Of a stretch of 64,000 nucleotides of DNA, positions 38,688-48,521 are shown in pieces. The translations under genes were made by a program, and so were the position numbers. A model generated the notes under the pieces. That model saw nothing but the letters and a program-made list of their open reading frames with translations. It made no database searches and was not told where the DNA came from. The DNA is from Sphingopyxis sp. (lineage in GTDB: Bacteria > Pseudomonadota > Alphaproteobacteria > Sphingomonadales > Sphingomonadaceae), in NCBI GenBank assembly GCA_002733865.1, contig NVXM01000012.1, positions 46,952 through 110,951 on the forward strand, given 5' to 3'. Each line of letters opens with the position of its first letter. The stretch's first letter is position 1.

Positions 38688-39896
38688 TCAGCGGCTGAAG
38701 CTAGACACTAGCTCGACATGGGTTGACCACAGAAACTGGCCGACGGGCCAGACCTCACGGAGCTTGTAACCGGCATCGCAAAGCTGCTTCGCGTCGCGGG
38801 CGAAGCTGGCGGGATTGCAGCTGATGTAACAGATTTTGGCGACATCCGATTGCGCCAGCTGCAGGATCTGTTCGCGGGCACCGGCGCGCGGCGGGTCCAA
38901 AATGACAGCATTAAAGCGATTGAGCTCTTCGGCGCTGAGCGGGCGGCGGAACAGGTCGCGATGTTCGCAGAAAATCTGGCGGGTGCTATGGTTGGCTGCC
39001 AGCTTCAGGGCGCCGATGGCATCGCGCGCGCCTTCCGCGGCATAGACTTTCTGGTCCTCGCCGAGCGCCAGTGTGAAGGTTCCGAGGCCAGCGAACAGAT
39101 CCGCGACAAGGCGCGCGTCGCCGACCACTTCGCGCATCGCGGCGATCAGAACCTGCTGGCCCTCGCGAGTGGGTTGCAGGAAGCTGCTGTGGGGGAAGTT
39201 GACCGCTGTCCCGCCAAGCGTGACGGTTACCGGTTCCGGCTCCCACTGGGTTTCCGGACCATAGCCACCATCGACCGACAGCCGCGCCAGCCCGTTGGAC
39301 TTTGCGAAATCGGACAGGGCTTCGCGCTGTTCCAGTCCCTCGGGTTCATAATTGCTGATCAGCAAGTCGACGCCCTGATCGACCAGCGTCATTTCGATGT
39401 TCATATCGTGCTTGCGGCGCGCAACATTTTTGAGAAAGGCCCGCAACGGGGCGAGCAGGCGGAACAGTTCGGGCGCCATGATCTCGCACTGTTTCAGATC
39501 GACGATCCGGTGACTGCCTGCGCCGCTGAAGCCGAGCTTGAACTGGTCCCCCAGTCTGGCAGCCCGCAAGCTGGCACGGATCCGGGTTCTCGGGCTGGAA
39601 ATCCGCGGTGGGTGGAGCTGCTCGGCGGCCAAACGCTGCCCTTCCAGTGCGTAAGCCACCCGGTCGGTGAGAAACTGTGTGTAGCTCTCCATATCCAGAT
39701 GCTGCAGGCTGCAGCCGCCGCAGGACTGAAAATGCTGGCAAGGCGCCTCGACGTGATGCGGGCCCTTGATCAGTCCGCCGTCATCATTCAACCGGTCCAG
39801 CGGCGCGGAAAAAGCGACATGGCGACCGTCTGCGGTCACACCATCACCCTTTGCGGCAACGCGCAGGATCAGGTCTGGATCGGGAGTCGCGGTCAT
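38688..39896 (-). CDS. 23S rRNA (uracil-5-)-methyltransferase, RlmD/RumA-like
   Basis: A 402-residue class I SAM-dependent RNA m5U methyltransferase. An N-terminal iron-sulfur motif, APCQHFQSCGGCSLQHLD, is followed by the SAM-binding VADLFAGLGTFTLAL. AVILDPPRAGAREQI leads to the catalytic Cys in ICYISCNPASFARD. No N-terminal TRAM domain is obvious, since the Fe-S motif comes by about residue 45; a short TRAM-like remnant may be present. The start at 39896 overlaps the nnr stop as ATGA with AGGAA upstream. Whether it targets 23S U1939 or another uridine cannot be told. Confidence 0.88.
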   Translation of the reverse strand: MTATPDPDLILRVAAKGDGVTADGRHVAFSAPLDRLNDDGGLIKGPHHVEAPCQHFQSCGGCSLQHLDMESYTQFLTDRVAYALEGQRLAAEQLHPPRISSPRTRIRASLRAARLGDQFKLGFSGAGSHRIVDLKQCEIMAPELFRLLAPLRAFLKNVARRKHDMNIEMTLVDQGVDLLISNYEPEGLEQREALSDFAKSNGLARLSVDGGYGPETQWEPEPVTVTLGGTAVNFPHSSFLQPTREGQQVLIAAMREVVGDARLVADLFAGLGTFTLALGEDQKVYAAEGARDAIGALKLAANHSTRQIFCEHRDLFRRPLSAEELNRFNAVILDPPRAGAREQILQLAQSDVAKICYISCNPASFARDAKQLCDAGYKLREVWPVGQFLWSTHVELVSSFSR

Positions 39897-41296
39897 AAAC
39901 ATTCCTGCAAAGTGGCGGGCAGTTGGTCGATCAGCATTTCTGGCGTGAATGCAGGGCCGGCCAACGTGCCGGCGCGGCTGTGCAGCCATTGGCCCTCGCA
40001 CGCTGCCTTATAACCACTGATCCCGGTTGCCAAGCGACTTGCGATAATACCGGCGAGGACGTCCCCCGTTCCCGCGGTCGAAAGCCAGGGACAGGATGCA
40101 CCCGCGATCGATGCTGACCCGTCAGGACCTGCTATGACGGTATCGGCGCCTTTCAGCAAAATTGTGCAACCGGCCTGCTTGGCCAATGCGCGAGAATCCT
40201 CAATCTTGTGCTGCAGGTCGCCGGATATCAGGCCGGCAAATTCTCCGGCATGCGGCGTTGCAATGGTCTCTGCCGAGCGCGCTTTGACAAGATCGGCGAA
40301 CTGCAACCCCGCAACGGTCAGCGCATCGGCATCGATCACCAATGGCCGGTCCGCGGCAAGCGCAATTTTCAGCAGTGCCTGCGCCTCGTCATCGCGGCCC
40401 AGGCCAGGGCCGATCACCAAGGCTGAAATGCGACTGTCTTCCAGCGCCTCGCGGAGTTCGCTCTTATCGCCGACCGTATCGACGACAATACTGGGATGCG
40501 GCGTCACGAAACCGGGGGCAGCGAAAATCTTGACATAGCCTGCGCCCGATTTCTGGGCTGCCATTGCGGTGAGTTTCGCGGCACCGGTCATCGCGCCTGC
40601 AACCACGGCGACGAGACCGCGGCTATATTTATGATCCTGCGCGCCCGGTCCGGAGACACGAGGCTTTGCCAGAATATTGAGATCGCTGTCTGCGGTGATG
40701 CCGATATCTATACCGACGAGATTACCCATTTTGGAGCGCGCCGGTTCGAGAAAATGCGCGGGCTTGAAAGCGCCGAGCGCAATTGTGGCATCGAAAGCCC
40801 CTATGTCGTTGAGCAATTCCCCGTGATCGGCTTCGACCCCGCTCGGTAGGTCGGTTGCCACCCGGCGCCTGGCACCGGAGTAGAGGCGCGCGAAATGGGC
40901 AAACCAGTCGTCGCCAACAGCGCGGGTCAACCCGGTGCCGAACAGGCAGTCGATAAATTGCGGCTTCGGCTGGGCGTCGGCCAAGGGCAGCGTGTCACCG
41001 CGCCACTGAGACTTCGCTTTTTGCGCCGCTTCCGTCTTGGGCTCGCCGGTCGCGACGACGCGGACATCGACTCCTTTCTCGAGCAGCCACTGGGCGATCA
41101 CATAGCCGTCACCGCCATTATTGCCGGGGCCGCAAAGCACCACGGTCGGCATGTCGGCGGAGATTCGCCAGATCATCTGAGCCGCGCCCTGCCCCGCCCG
41201 GCGCATCAGTTCATCGACCGAAACCCCGGCGTCCATTACCGCCTCTTCCGCCGACTGCATTTCAGCGGCGGTCAATATTTTGCCGTGGTTGAGCAC
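39893..41296 (-). CDS. nnr: Bifunctional NAD(P)H-hydrate repair enzyme
   Basis: A 467-residue fusion. The N-terminal YjeF_N epimerase domain (about 1-215) has VLCGPGNNGGDGYVIAQWL. The C-terminal ADP/ATP-dependent dehydratase (about 225-467) has ALVIGPGLGRDDEA, VIDADALTV, ATPHAGEFAGL and a catalytic GTGDVLAGIIASRL. Together the domains epimerise and dehydrate damaged NAD(P)H hydrates. It starts nine bases after the lipoprotein stop and overlaps the methyltransferase start. Confidence 0.94.
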   Translation of the reverse strand: MLNHGKILTAAEMQSAEEAVMDAGVSVDELMRRAGQGAAQMIWRISADMPTVVLCGPGNNGGDGYVIAQWLLEKGVDVRVVATGEPKTEAAQKAKSQWRGDTLPLADAQPKPQFIDCLFGTGLTRAVGDDWFAHFARLYSGARRRVATDLPSGVEADHGELLNDIGAFDATIALGAFKPAHFLEPARSKMGNLVGIDIGITADSDLNILAKPRVSGPGAQDHKYSRGLVAVVAGAMTGAAKLTAMAAQKSGAGYVKIFAAPGFVTPHPSIVVDTVGDKSELREALEDSRISALVIGPGLGRDDEAQALLKIALAADRPLVIDADALTVAGLQFADLVKARSAETIATPHAGEFAGLISGDLQHKIEDSRALAKQAGCTILLKGADTVIAGPDGSASIAGASCPWLSTAGTGDVLAGIIASRLATGISGYKAACEGQWLHSRAGTLAGPAFTPEMLIDQLPATLQECL

Positions 41297-41304
41297 GTCT
41301 GCCT

Positions 41305-41742
41305 CTAGTTTCCGGCTGGTGCCGGATCTTCCGGCGCACCGTTTTCTGTCGCTGCCTTTGCGTTAGGCTTTATCTGGGCCGGCAGCAGATAGCGGTCGGG
41401 ACCGACGCTGACCAGTATCTTGCCATCTTCGACGATCGACACCGACGCCTTGTCAAAGCCATCGGCGGCCTCAAGACCGTGGCCATCGGTCAGAATATTG
41501 AAACGGCGAAATCCGCCATCGGGATGGCGAATGATCATTGTCACGCCACCCTCGCCGCTCAGCCGTTCGGTGTAACAGTCGCGCGTGAAGTTGCTGTCGC
41601 CGTCGATGGCGCATTCGATCCTGCCGTCATCGACCGCTTCAGCCGCAGCGCGCTGTTCCGCTTCCGCGAGCACAGCATTGTCAGGCCGGTTCTCACAGGC
41701 CGTCAGCAACAGCGTCAAAACAACGACTCTAGATATCCGCAT
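41305..41742 (-). CDS. Small putative lipoprotein
   Basis: A protein of about 145 residues. An N-terminal signal with [15 protein letters not shown] ends in a lipobox (LTAC), so the Cys would be lipidated. The mature part has a central Cys pair region ([20 protein letters not shown]) and a Pro/Ala-rich tail. I recognise no domain. The start at 41742 (or 41748) overlaps the end of ilvD by about 14 bases. A longer frame from 41838 would lack the signal at the N-terminus. Envelope localisation is predicted; function unknown. Confidence 0.75.
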   Translation of the reverse strand: MRISRVVVLTLLLTACENRPDNAVLAEAEQRAAAEAVDDGRIECAIDGDSNFTRDCYTERLSGEGGVTMIIRHPDGGFRRFNILTDGHGLEAADGFDKASVSIVEDGKILVSVGPDRYLLPAQIKPNAKAATENGAPEDPAPAGN

Positions 41743-43450
41743 AGACATTTTTTTCGGCCTTGGCTCCGGGGTGAGTGACCGCCCCCTGATAGGCCGGTCC
41801 GACATTTTGCGCATAACGCCATAAAGCCCCTGAACCATAATCGGTTTCGCGTCGTGTAAATTTTTTCCCGCGCTCTTCCATTATGTTGTCATCGACTTCC
41901 AGATCAATGACCCCGGCCACAGCGTCGATATTGATCATGTCGCCGTCCTCGACCAGCCCGATCGGTCCGCCGTCAGCGGCTTCGGGACCGACATGGCCGA
42001 TACAGAAACCGCGGGTGCCGCCGGAGAAGCGACCGTCAGTGATCAGGGCGACCTTCTCGCCCATGCCCTGGCCATAGAGCGCAGCGGTCGTGGCGAGCAT
42101 TTCGCGCATGCCGGGACCGCCCTTCGGCCCTTCGTTGCGGATCACAATCACTGCGCCTTCCTTGATCTGGCGCTGCTCGACCGCAGCATAGGCATCTTCC
42201 TCGCATTCGAAGACCTGGGCCGGGCCGCGGAACTGCAGGCGCGCCATGCCGGCGACCTTGACGATCGCACCTTCCGGTGCCAGCGAACCGCGCAAGCCGA
42301 CGACACCGCCGGTCTTGGTGATCGCATGCTGGACATCATAGATGACCTTCTGGTCGGGGTTCCAGGTGATTTCCTCGATATTCTCGCCCAGCGTCTTGCC
42401 GGTGACGGTGATGCAGTCGCCCTTGATCAGGTCGTTCTCCATCATCGTTTTCATCAGCATATAGACACCACCCGCCGCGTGCATGTCCTTGGCGACATAT
42501 TTGCCGCCCGGCTTCAGATCGGCGAGATAGGGCGTGGTCTTGAAAATCTCGGCGACGTCGAACAGGTCGAAGTCGATTCCCGCCTCATTGGCCATGGCTG
42601 GCAGATGCAGCGCAGCGTTGGTCGAGCCGCCGGTGGCAGCCACGACGCGCGCAGCGTTGATGAAGGCATCCTTGCTGCAGATATCGCGCGGGCGCAGATT
42701 GAGTTCGATCAGGTTCATGATCTGGCGGCCTGCCGCGCGCGCCATATCGTCGCGGGTTTCATAGGGCGCGGGCGCCATATTGCTGTTCGGCAGCGATAGG
42801 CCGATGGCCTCGGCGACGCAGGCCATGGTGTTGGCGGTAAACTGGCCGCCGCAGGCGCCGTGACCGGGACAGGCGACCTTTTCCAGCTCGATCAGTTCCT
42901 GCAGCGGGCAATTGCCGGCGCTGTGCTGGCCCACCGCTTCGAATACATCGACCACGGTCACGTCCTGGTCGTGGAAGCGGCCGGGCAGGATCGAGCCGCC
43001 ATAGACGAAGATCGAGGGCACATTGAGCCGCAACATTGCCATCATCATGCCGGGCAGGCTCTTGTCGCAGCCCGCATAGCCGATGACCGCGTCATAGCAG
43101 TGGCCGCGGACGCTGAGTTCGACGCTGTCGGCGATGACTTCGCGCGAGACCAGCGAGGCTTTCATGCCCTGGTGGCCCATGGCGATGCCGTCGGTCACGG
43201 TGATCGTGTTGAACCGGCGCGGCGTACCGCCGGCCTCGATCACGCCTTCGCGCGCCATATCTGCCTGTACATCGAGCAAGGTGTTGCACGGTGCGCTGTC
43301 ATTGCCGGCAGAGGCGATGCCGACGAAAGGCTTGTTGATATCTTCTTCGGTCATTCCCATTGCATAATAATAGCTGCGCTGTGGCGCGCGTTCCGGGCCG
43401 ACACTGACATGGCGGCTGGGCAAGCGGGATTTGTCGAATCTGTTGGTCAT
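41729..43450 (-). CDS. ilvD: Dihydroxy-acid dehydratase
   Basis: A 573-residue Fe-S dehydratase in branched-chain amino acid synthesis. The cluster cysteines lie in [27 protein letters not shown] and [38 protein letters not shown] near the C-terminus is the second family signature. The start at 43450 has GGAAG upstream. No other ilv gene is adjacent. Length and motifs are normal. Confidence 0.96.
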   Translation of the reverse strand: MTNRFDKSRLPSRHVSVGPERAPQRSYYYAMGMTEEDINKPFVGIASAGNDSAPCNTLLDVQADMAREGVIEAGGTPRRFNTITVTDGIAMGHQGMKASLVSREVIADSVELSVRGHCYDAVIGYAGCDKSLPGMMMAMLRLNVPSIFVYGGSILPGRFHDQDVTVVDVFEAVGQHSAGNCPLQELIELEKVACPGHGACGGQFTANTMACVAEAIGLSLPNSNMAPAPYETRDDMARAAGRQIMNLIELNLRPRDICSKDAFINAARVVAATGGSTNAALHLPAMANEAGIDFDLFDVAEIFKTTPYLADLKPGGKYVAKDMHAAGGVYMLMKTMMENDLIKGDCITVTGKTLGENIEEITWNPDQKVIYDVQHAITKTGGVVGLRGSLAPEGAIVKVAGMARLQFRGPAQVFECEEDAYAAVEQRQIKEGAVIVIRNEGPKGGPGMREMLATTAALYGQGMGEKVALITDGRFSGGTRGFCIGHVGPEAADGGPIGLVEDGDMINIDAVAGVIDLEVDDNIMEERGKKFTRRETDYGSGALWRYAQNVGPAYQGAVTHPGAKAEKNVYADI

Positions 43451-43501
43451 TCTGGCTTCCAATATGGTGTTTTCGGGAGCGTCCTTCCAAAACTCGGGCG
43501 G

Positions 43502-44230
43502 TTACGCAAGGGCCGTTCTTATTTTATCGCAAGTACGCAATAAAATATCAGCGAAACGGGCCTGCCCTGTTTCATCGCGGATCAGATCCTGCCTAACTTC
43601 GACGCCGAAATAAGGCTGACCGATCGCTTCGCACTGGCGGTTCATTGTCGCGTTCAGATCCTTGCCCGAATAGGGCTGTTGATCGCCAACGGTCAAACCG
43701 CCCTCTTCGTCCAGAAACTGCAGGGCCAGACGCGGAGCGATATCATGGTCATTGTACATGATCCCTATATCCCAGGGCCTTTTGAGACCGGGGTTGGAAC
43801 GCAGCGTCGGAGAGAAGCTGTGCAGCGAAGCCACCAGAACGGGCTTTAGGTCCGCAATCAGCTGTCCGACCCGCTCATGATAGGGATGATAGAAGCGGTC
43901 GAGCCTCGCCTGTTTCTGCTCAGCGGACAGATAGTTACCCGGTATCTCCACGCCGTCGCTGCTTGCGACAATCACCGCCTCTTCATCGGGGTAGCGATTG
44001 AGATCAACGATCAGCCGCGACGCTGTGCTAAGAATAGCAAGATATCCGCTCTTTTCGCTCATCCGTCTGGCAATGGGCGCGATACCGGGATCATAGGCGA
44101 TATGATCGTCCCGATATTCCGGCGAAATAGCCAGATCGATATCATCGGGAACATTGCATGACGCATGATCGACGACAATCAATACGCCGCCTTCCGAGGG
44201 CACACCGGAAATTTCGAAAGATTGAGTCAT
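43502..44230 (-). CDS. N-formylglutamate amidohydrolase family protein
   Basis: A 242-residue hydrolase of the FGase family. VVDHASCNVPDDIDL, HIAYDPGIAPIARRMSE, SRLIVDLNRYPDEE and VASLHSFSPTL give the conserved metal-binding His/Asp/Glu positions. Family members hydrolyse N-formylglutamate in histidine breakdown, but no hut genes are near, so the physiological substrate is open. The start at 44230 overlaps the ispE stop (ATGA); the longer frame from 44566 is only ispE read in another frame. Confidence 0.88.
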   Translation of the reverse strand: MTQSFEISGVPSEGGVLIVVDHASCNVPDDIDLAISPEYRDDHIAYDPGIAPIARRMSEKSGYLAILSTASRLIVDLNRYPDEEAVIVASSDGVEIPGNYLSAEQKQARLDRFYHPYHERVGQLIADLKPVLVASLHSFSPTLRSNPGLKRPWDIGIMYNDHDIAPRLALQFLDEEGGLTVGDQQPYSGKDLNATMNRQCEAIGQPYFGVEVRQDLIRDETGQARFADILLRTCDKIRTALA

Positions 44231-45081
44231 CGCATTTTCCCAATCAGCGTCCATAGGCCGTTCCCTGAATCCAGACAGTGCCGCTCGGCCATTTTCGCCT
44301 CTTCGAGCGTAGCAAACAGGGCGAAACAGGTGGCACCCGATCCTGACATCCGGGCCAGAAGGGGATGCTGTTCTTCCAGGCTTTGCAGCACATCCGTCAG
44401 GGTCGGCACCAGAGCAACCGCCGGTTCCTGAAGATCGTTTCTTCCCTGCCTCGCCATCGACGACAGGCCATCGCCCTCGAGAGGGCCGTGGTCCACACCG
44501 TCCCACGCGGCAAATATATCGGCTGTCGGAACCGGAACCAGCGGATTGACAAGCAGCGCCGAGCATCCTCGGATATCATCATCAGCCACCGGCAAAAGGT
44601 CCTGCCCGATGCCGCTGCCTCTGCTGGTTTCGCTGCGTACACAAGCGGGAACATCGGCGCCCAGCGGCTTTGCCAGCTCCGCCAGATCGGCAAGAGAAAG
44701 ACCCAGTTCCCAAAAGCGGTTCAGCAGGCGCAATGTCGCAGCGGCATCCGCCGACCCGCCGCCGATGCCAGACGCAACGGGAAGCCGCTTGTCCAGATGC
44801 AGGTGTGCGCCGCGCGTAATACTGGCGTTGCCCACAAGGATTTTGGCCGCCTGCAAGACGAGATTGTCCGTTTCGCTCAAACCTTCCGCGAACGGTCCGC
44901 TGATGGTCAGTTTCAAGCTGTCTGCCGGTTGCACCGACAGGACATCGCCCTGATCAAGAAAAGCGAATATCGTTTCCAGCTCGTGATAGCCGTTGGGCAG
45001 CCGCTTGCGGACGTGCAGGGCCAGATTGATTTTTGCGTAGGCGATTTCACTGTGCGTCGCGCCCCAAACGGATTTTGACAT
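44227..45081 (-). CDS. ispE: 4-Diphosphocytidyl-2-C-methyl-D-erythritol kinase
   Basis: A 284-residue GHMP kinase of the MEP isoprenoid pathway. AYAKINLALHVRKRLPNGYH is the N-terminal substrate motif, LPVASGIGGGSADAAATLRL the ATP-binding loop, and MSGSGATCFALFATLEEA the third GHMP motif. Its ATG overlaps the stop of the TPR gene by one base (TGATG), and its stop overlaps the amidohydrolase start, giving a tightly coupled three-gene string. Confidence 0.95.
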   Translation of the reverse strand: MSKSVWGATHSEIAYAKINLALHVRKRLPNGYHELETIFAFLDQGDVLSVQPADSLKLTISGPFAEGLSETDNLVLQAAKILVGNASITRGAHLHLDKRLPVASGIGGGSADAAATLRLLNRFWELGLSLADLAELAKPLGADVPACVRSETSRGSGIGQDLLPVADDDIRGCSALLVNPLVPVPTADIFAAWDGVDHGPLEGDGLSSMARQGRNDLQEPAVALVPTLTDVLQSLEEQHPLLARMSGSGATCFALFATLEEAKMAERHCLDSGNGLWTLIGKMR

Positions 45082-46769
45082 CAGGGCGAGACGAGATCGG
45101 GCCGGAGACCCAGGTCAATCTTGCTGGCGAGACGCTGCATATCCTCGCCCTCGGCGAATAATTTTGCCGATCTCCAGGCGTATCGCGCTTCGTAACGACG
45201 ACCGACGGTCCAATAGGCATCGCCGAGATGCTCGTTGATCGTCGGGTCCTCCGGCTGGCCTTCGCGCGCGCTTTCCAGATAGGTGACGGCCTGATCATGG
45301 TCACCGATGATGAAATAGGCCCAGCCAAGAGAATCGGTAATTGCAGGCGATGACGAGCGCAAATCATGCGCCTGCTTGATCGCAGCGACCGCGGCCTCCT
45401 GGTTCTCACGCCGTTCAAGCTGCGAATAACCCAGATAATTCAGAATCGAGGGCGAGTTGGGCAGCAGTTCATTGGCCTTTTGCAAGGACTGCAAACCTTC
45501 CGGCCACATCCCGGCCTGCTCCTGAACACCGCCCAGGGCGAGCCAGTAATTGGCCATCAGCGCGTCCGAACGGCCAAGCTTCTCGCCGAGCGCGATAGCG
45601 GTTTGAAAAGAACCCGCCGCCGCCGCATTGTCGCCCTTGGCCTGTAGCGACTGGCCTTTCAGGATATGCAATTCGGGAGCGTCCGGATTATTTTCTATTG
45701 CGATATCCAGACCCGCGATAGCCTGATCAAAATCGCCATCGGCAACGAGACTGGCTATCCGCGAGCTGATGCCGACCAGATAATAAGGACTGGCGGGCGG
45801 GATTTCAGCAAATTCCGCCACTGCCAGTTCGAGGCTTTCTGATTCGGCATAGGCTCGGCCCAGAATCAAATGGCTATAGTCTGACTGATCCGCGACCCGC
45901 TTGCCCGACTGCGCCATAACCAGAGCCAAAAACTCAGCCTGTTGCACCGCCAGATCGCTCGACAGTCGCTGAAAAAGAAACGCGAGGCCGATCGCCGGAG
46001 TGATTTTTTGGGCGACGTCCTTGGTCTGACCGGCGGCTATGCTGGCGAGCAACCGCTGCTCCGGACCGGAGGAACCCATTTTCAGGATTTCACTGGCCGT
46101 TGCCTGGTCATTTTCGGCCAGAAAATGCTGCGCGGCCATCAGCCGAACCGGCGCCATGCGTGGTTCATCGCGTTCGACAACCCCGGCCAACAGGGCAAGC
46201 GCCTGTTTATCCCGGCCCCTGGCGAGCGTGTTCAATATCAGCTGCTCTTCCAGATAATATTTTGCCGTATTGCTGGCCTGAGCCTGTGCGATCGCGGCGG
46301 TTGAATCCCGGCCTCGGGCGGTTTCTTCCCAAGCTTTCAGAAAGGGAGACAGAAAGGAGAAGTTCTTCAGCGCGTCGATCTCGGCAATCGCAAGCGTGGT
46401 CCCGGCCCAGTCCCGCTGCGCGAAAGCATCGGCATAGAGCAAAAGCGGCATTTCCGGGTTGGCCATGCCGTGCGATTGCATCGTGCGAACAGCTTTGAGT
46501 GCCAGATCGAAATCGCCGACCTCAACCGCGTTCACATAGGCCCGTCCGGCCAGCAGGTCATTGTCCGGCTGTTCCTTCAGACCCTCTGCGTAGAGCGCTG
46601 CGGCAGTCTTTAATTCGTTGGAGGATTCCGCCAGTCGGGCCTCCACATAGCGGTTCAGAGCCACTGCCGGATCGCCACGGTTCGCCAGTGCTGGCGACAT
46701 GGCCTGACCAGCCAGCAGCAGCACACCTAAGCCAAGACTACATATTCGGATAATTTGGACCTCCGCCAC
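45081..46769 (-). CDS. Exported tetratricopeptide-repeat protein
   Basis: A protein of about 562 residues. The likely start is GTG 46769, which gives a signal peptide (IICSLG-type hydrophobic stretch GLGVLLLAGQAMSPALA) and cleavage after ALA. The rest is helical repeats: TPR units are clearest at about 370-540 (e.g. PNSPSILNYLGYSQLERREN, ITDSLGWAYFIIGDHDQAVT, PTINEHLGDAYWTVGRRYEA). The start lies inside the end of the ETF-QO gene. It is probably a periplasmic or outer-membrane-associated scaffold; partners unknown. An ORF open from 46898 has no signal at its N-terminus and is rejected. Confidence 0.82.
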   Translation of the reverse strand: MAEVQIIRICSLGLGVLLLAGQAMSPALANRGDPAVALNRYVEARLAESSNELKTAAALYAEGLKEQPDNDLLAGRAYVNAVEVGDFDLALKAVRTMQSHGMANPEMPLLLYADAFAQRDWAGTTLAIAEIDALKNFSFLSPFLKAWEETARGRDSTAAIAQAQASNTAKYYLEEQLILNTLARGRDKQALALLAGVVERDEPRMAPVRLMAAQHFLAENDQATASEILKMGSSGPEQRLLASIAAGQTKDVAQKITPAIGLAFLFQRLSSDLAVQQAEFLALVMAQSGKRVADQSDYSHLILGRAYAESESLELAVAEFAEIPPASPYYLVGISSRIASLVADGDFDQAIAGLDIAIENNPDAPELHILKGQSLQAKGDNAAAAGSFQTAIALGEKLGRSDALMANYWLALGGVQEQAGMWPEGLQSLQKANELLPNSPSILNYLGYSQLERRENQEAAVAAIKQAHDLRSSSPAITDSLGWAYFIIGDHDQAVTYLESAREGQPEDPTINEHLGDAYWTVGRRYEARYAWRSAKLFAEGEDMQRLASKIDLGLRPDLVSP

Positions 46770-48393
46770 CTTCCGGTACAACCCAGTTGATATTCTGTTC
46801 CGGGTCCTTGATATCACAGGTTTTGCAGTGAACGCAATTCTGTGCGTTGATCTGGAATTTTGGCTCGCCTGCCTCGTTTTCCACAAATTCATAGACACCC
46901 GCCGGACAGTAGCGCGCCGATGGGCCAGCGAAAACCGGAAGATTGACCTCTACCGGAATCGAAGGGTCCTTCAGTTGCAGATGCACGGGCTGATCTTCTT
47001 CGTGATTGGTGTTCGACAGGAACACCGACGACAGCCGATCAAAGGTGAATTTTCCGTCGGGCTTCGGATATTCGATCTTCACACAATGTTCGGCCCGTTT
47101 CAGTCGCGACCAGTCGGGGTGAAGCTTCATGGTGAACGGCATTTTAATCTTCAGATGCTCGGCCCACATATTGATGCCGGACAGGATGGTACCAAGAAAA
47201 TCGCCATATTTTTCCACCGATGGCAGGACATTGCGGACCACCCGCAATTCTTCGCGCACCCAGCTATTTTCATAAGCGGTGCCATAGGCGGTCAGTTCGT
47301 CACAGCTGCGATCTGCGACAATGGCTTCGTACGCGGCCTCCGCCGCCATCATGCCTGTCTTCATCGCGGTATGCGTGCCCTTGATCCGCGGAACGTTGAC
47401 GAAACCGGCGGAACAGCCGATCAGCGCGCCGCCCGGGAAATAGAGTTTCGGAACAGCCTGAAACCCACCGTCGTTGATCGCGCGCGCGCCATAGGACACG
47501 CGCTTGCCACCTTCCAGAATCTTGCGGATTTCGGGATGCAGCTTCCAGCGCTGCATTTCCTCGAACGGGGACAGATAGGGATTTTCGTAGTTTAGCCAGG
47601 TGACAAAACCGAGCGCGACCTGATTGTCGGCCTGATGGTAGATGAAACCACCACCGTTCGCGCCTTCGCTCAGCGGCCAGCCCTGCGAGTGGATGACACG
47701 GCCGGGCTTGTGCTTGGCAGGGTCAATATCCCACAGCTCTTTCACACCGAGACCATAGATCTGCGGCTGGCTCTCCGCATCGAGTGCGAACTGGTTTTTG
47801 AGTATTTTGGTGAGATGCCCGCGGGCGCCTTCGGCGAAGAATGTATATTTGGCATGCAATTCGAGGCCGGGCTCATAGTCAGGTTTGTGGCTGCCGTCGC
47901 GGGCGACGCCCATGTCACCGGTCGCGACGCCCTTCACCGATCCGTCCTCATTGTACAATATTTCCGCTGCAGCAAATCCGGGGAATATTTCTATCCCCAT
48001 ATTCTCCGCGCGCTCGGCCAGCCAGCGGCACAGATTGCCAAGCGAACCAGTGTAGGTGCCCTTGTTATGCATGAAGGAAGGCGTCATCAGATGGGGGAGC
48101 GAGAATTTCTTCTTCTTGGTCAGAATCCAGTGATGGTTTTCAGTCACCGGTGTTTTCGCCAGAGGACAGTCCTCGTCACGCCAATCGGGGAAAAGCTCGT
48201 CGAGCCCCTTGGGATCGATGACTGCGCCGGACAGAATGTGCGCACCGATTTCAGAGCCTTTTTCCAAGATACAGACCGAGAGATCCTTGCCTACTGCATC
48301 TGCCAATTGCTTGAACTTTATGGCTGCACTGAGACCGGCGGGACCACCCCCGACTATCACCAGATCATAAGGCATTGACTCTCGTTCACTCAT
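46738..48393 (-). CDS. Electron transfer flavoprotein-ubiquinone oxidoreductase
   Basis: A 551-residue membrane-peripheral enzyme passing electrons from ETF to ubiquinone. The FAD loop is DLVIVGGGPAGLSAAIKF; the ubiquinone-binding and amphipathic region includes LGVKELWDIDPAKHKPGRVI. The C-terminal [4Fe-4S] site has CPAGVYEF and CVHCKTCDIKDPEQNINWVV. The start at 48393 has AGGAAA upstream and begins directly before the FAD loop. ETF subunits are not in the window. It supports acyl-CoA and amino acid oxidation, in line with the propionyl-CoA genes. Confidence 0.96.
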   Translation of the reverse strand: MSERESMPYDLVIVGGGPAGLSAAIKFKQLADAVGKDLSVCILEKGSEIGAHILSGAVIDPKGLDELFPDWRDEDCPLAKTPVTENHHWILTKKKKFSLPHLMTPSFMHNKGTYTGSLGNLCRWLAERAENMGIEIFPGFAAAEILYNEDGSVKGVATGDMGVARDGSHKPDYEPGLELHAKYTFFAEGARGHLTKILKNQFALDAESQPQIYGLGVKELWDIDPAKHKPGRVIHSQGWPLSEGANGGGFIYHQADNQVALGFVTWLNYENPYLSPFEEMQRWKLHPEIRKILEGGKRVSYGARAINDGGFQAVPKLYFPGGALIGCSAGFVNVPRIKGTHTAMKTGMMAAEAAYEAIVADRSCDELTAYGTAYENSWVREELRVVRNVLPSVEKYGDFLGTILSGINMWAEHLKIKMPFTMKLHPDWSRLKRAEHCVKIEYPKPDGKFTFDRLSSVFLSNTNHEEDQPVHLQLKDPSIPVEVNLPVFAGPSARYCPAGVYEFVENEAGEPKFQINAQNCVHCKTCDIKDPEQNINWVVPEGGGGPNYPNM

Positions 48394-48521
48394 CTCGATT
48401 TTCCTACAATTCTTGCTTTTATTCCGTTGTAAATTCGGTCTGTCGCAAACCGCAACCCGCTGGGCAGAAACCTGCTTTCCCGCCAATTGACCTATTCGTC
48501 AACTCATGACTCTATGTATAA

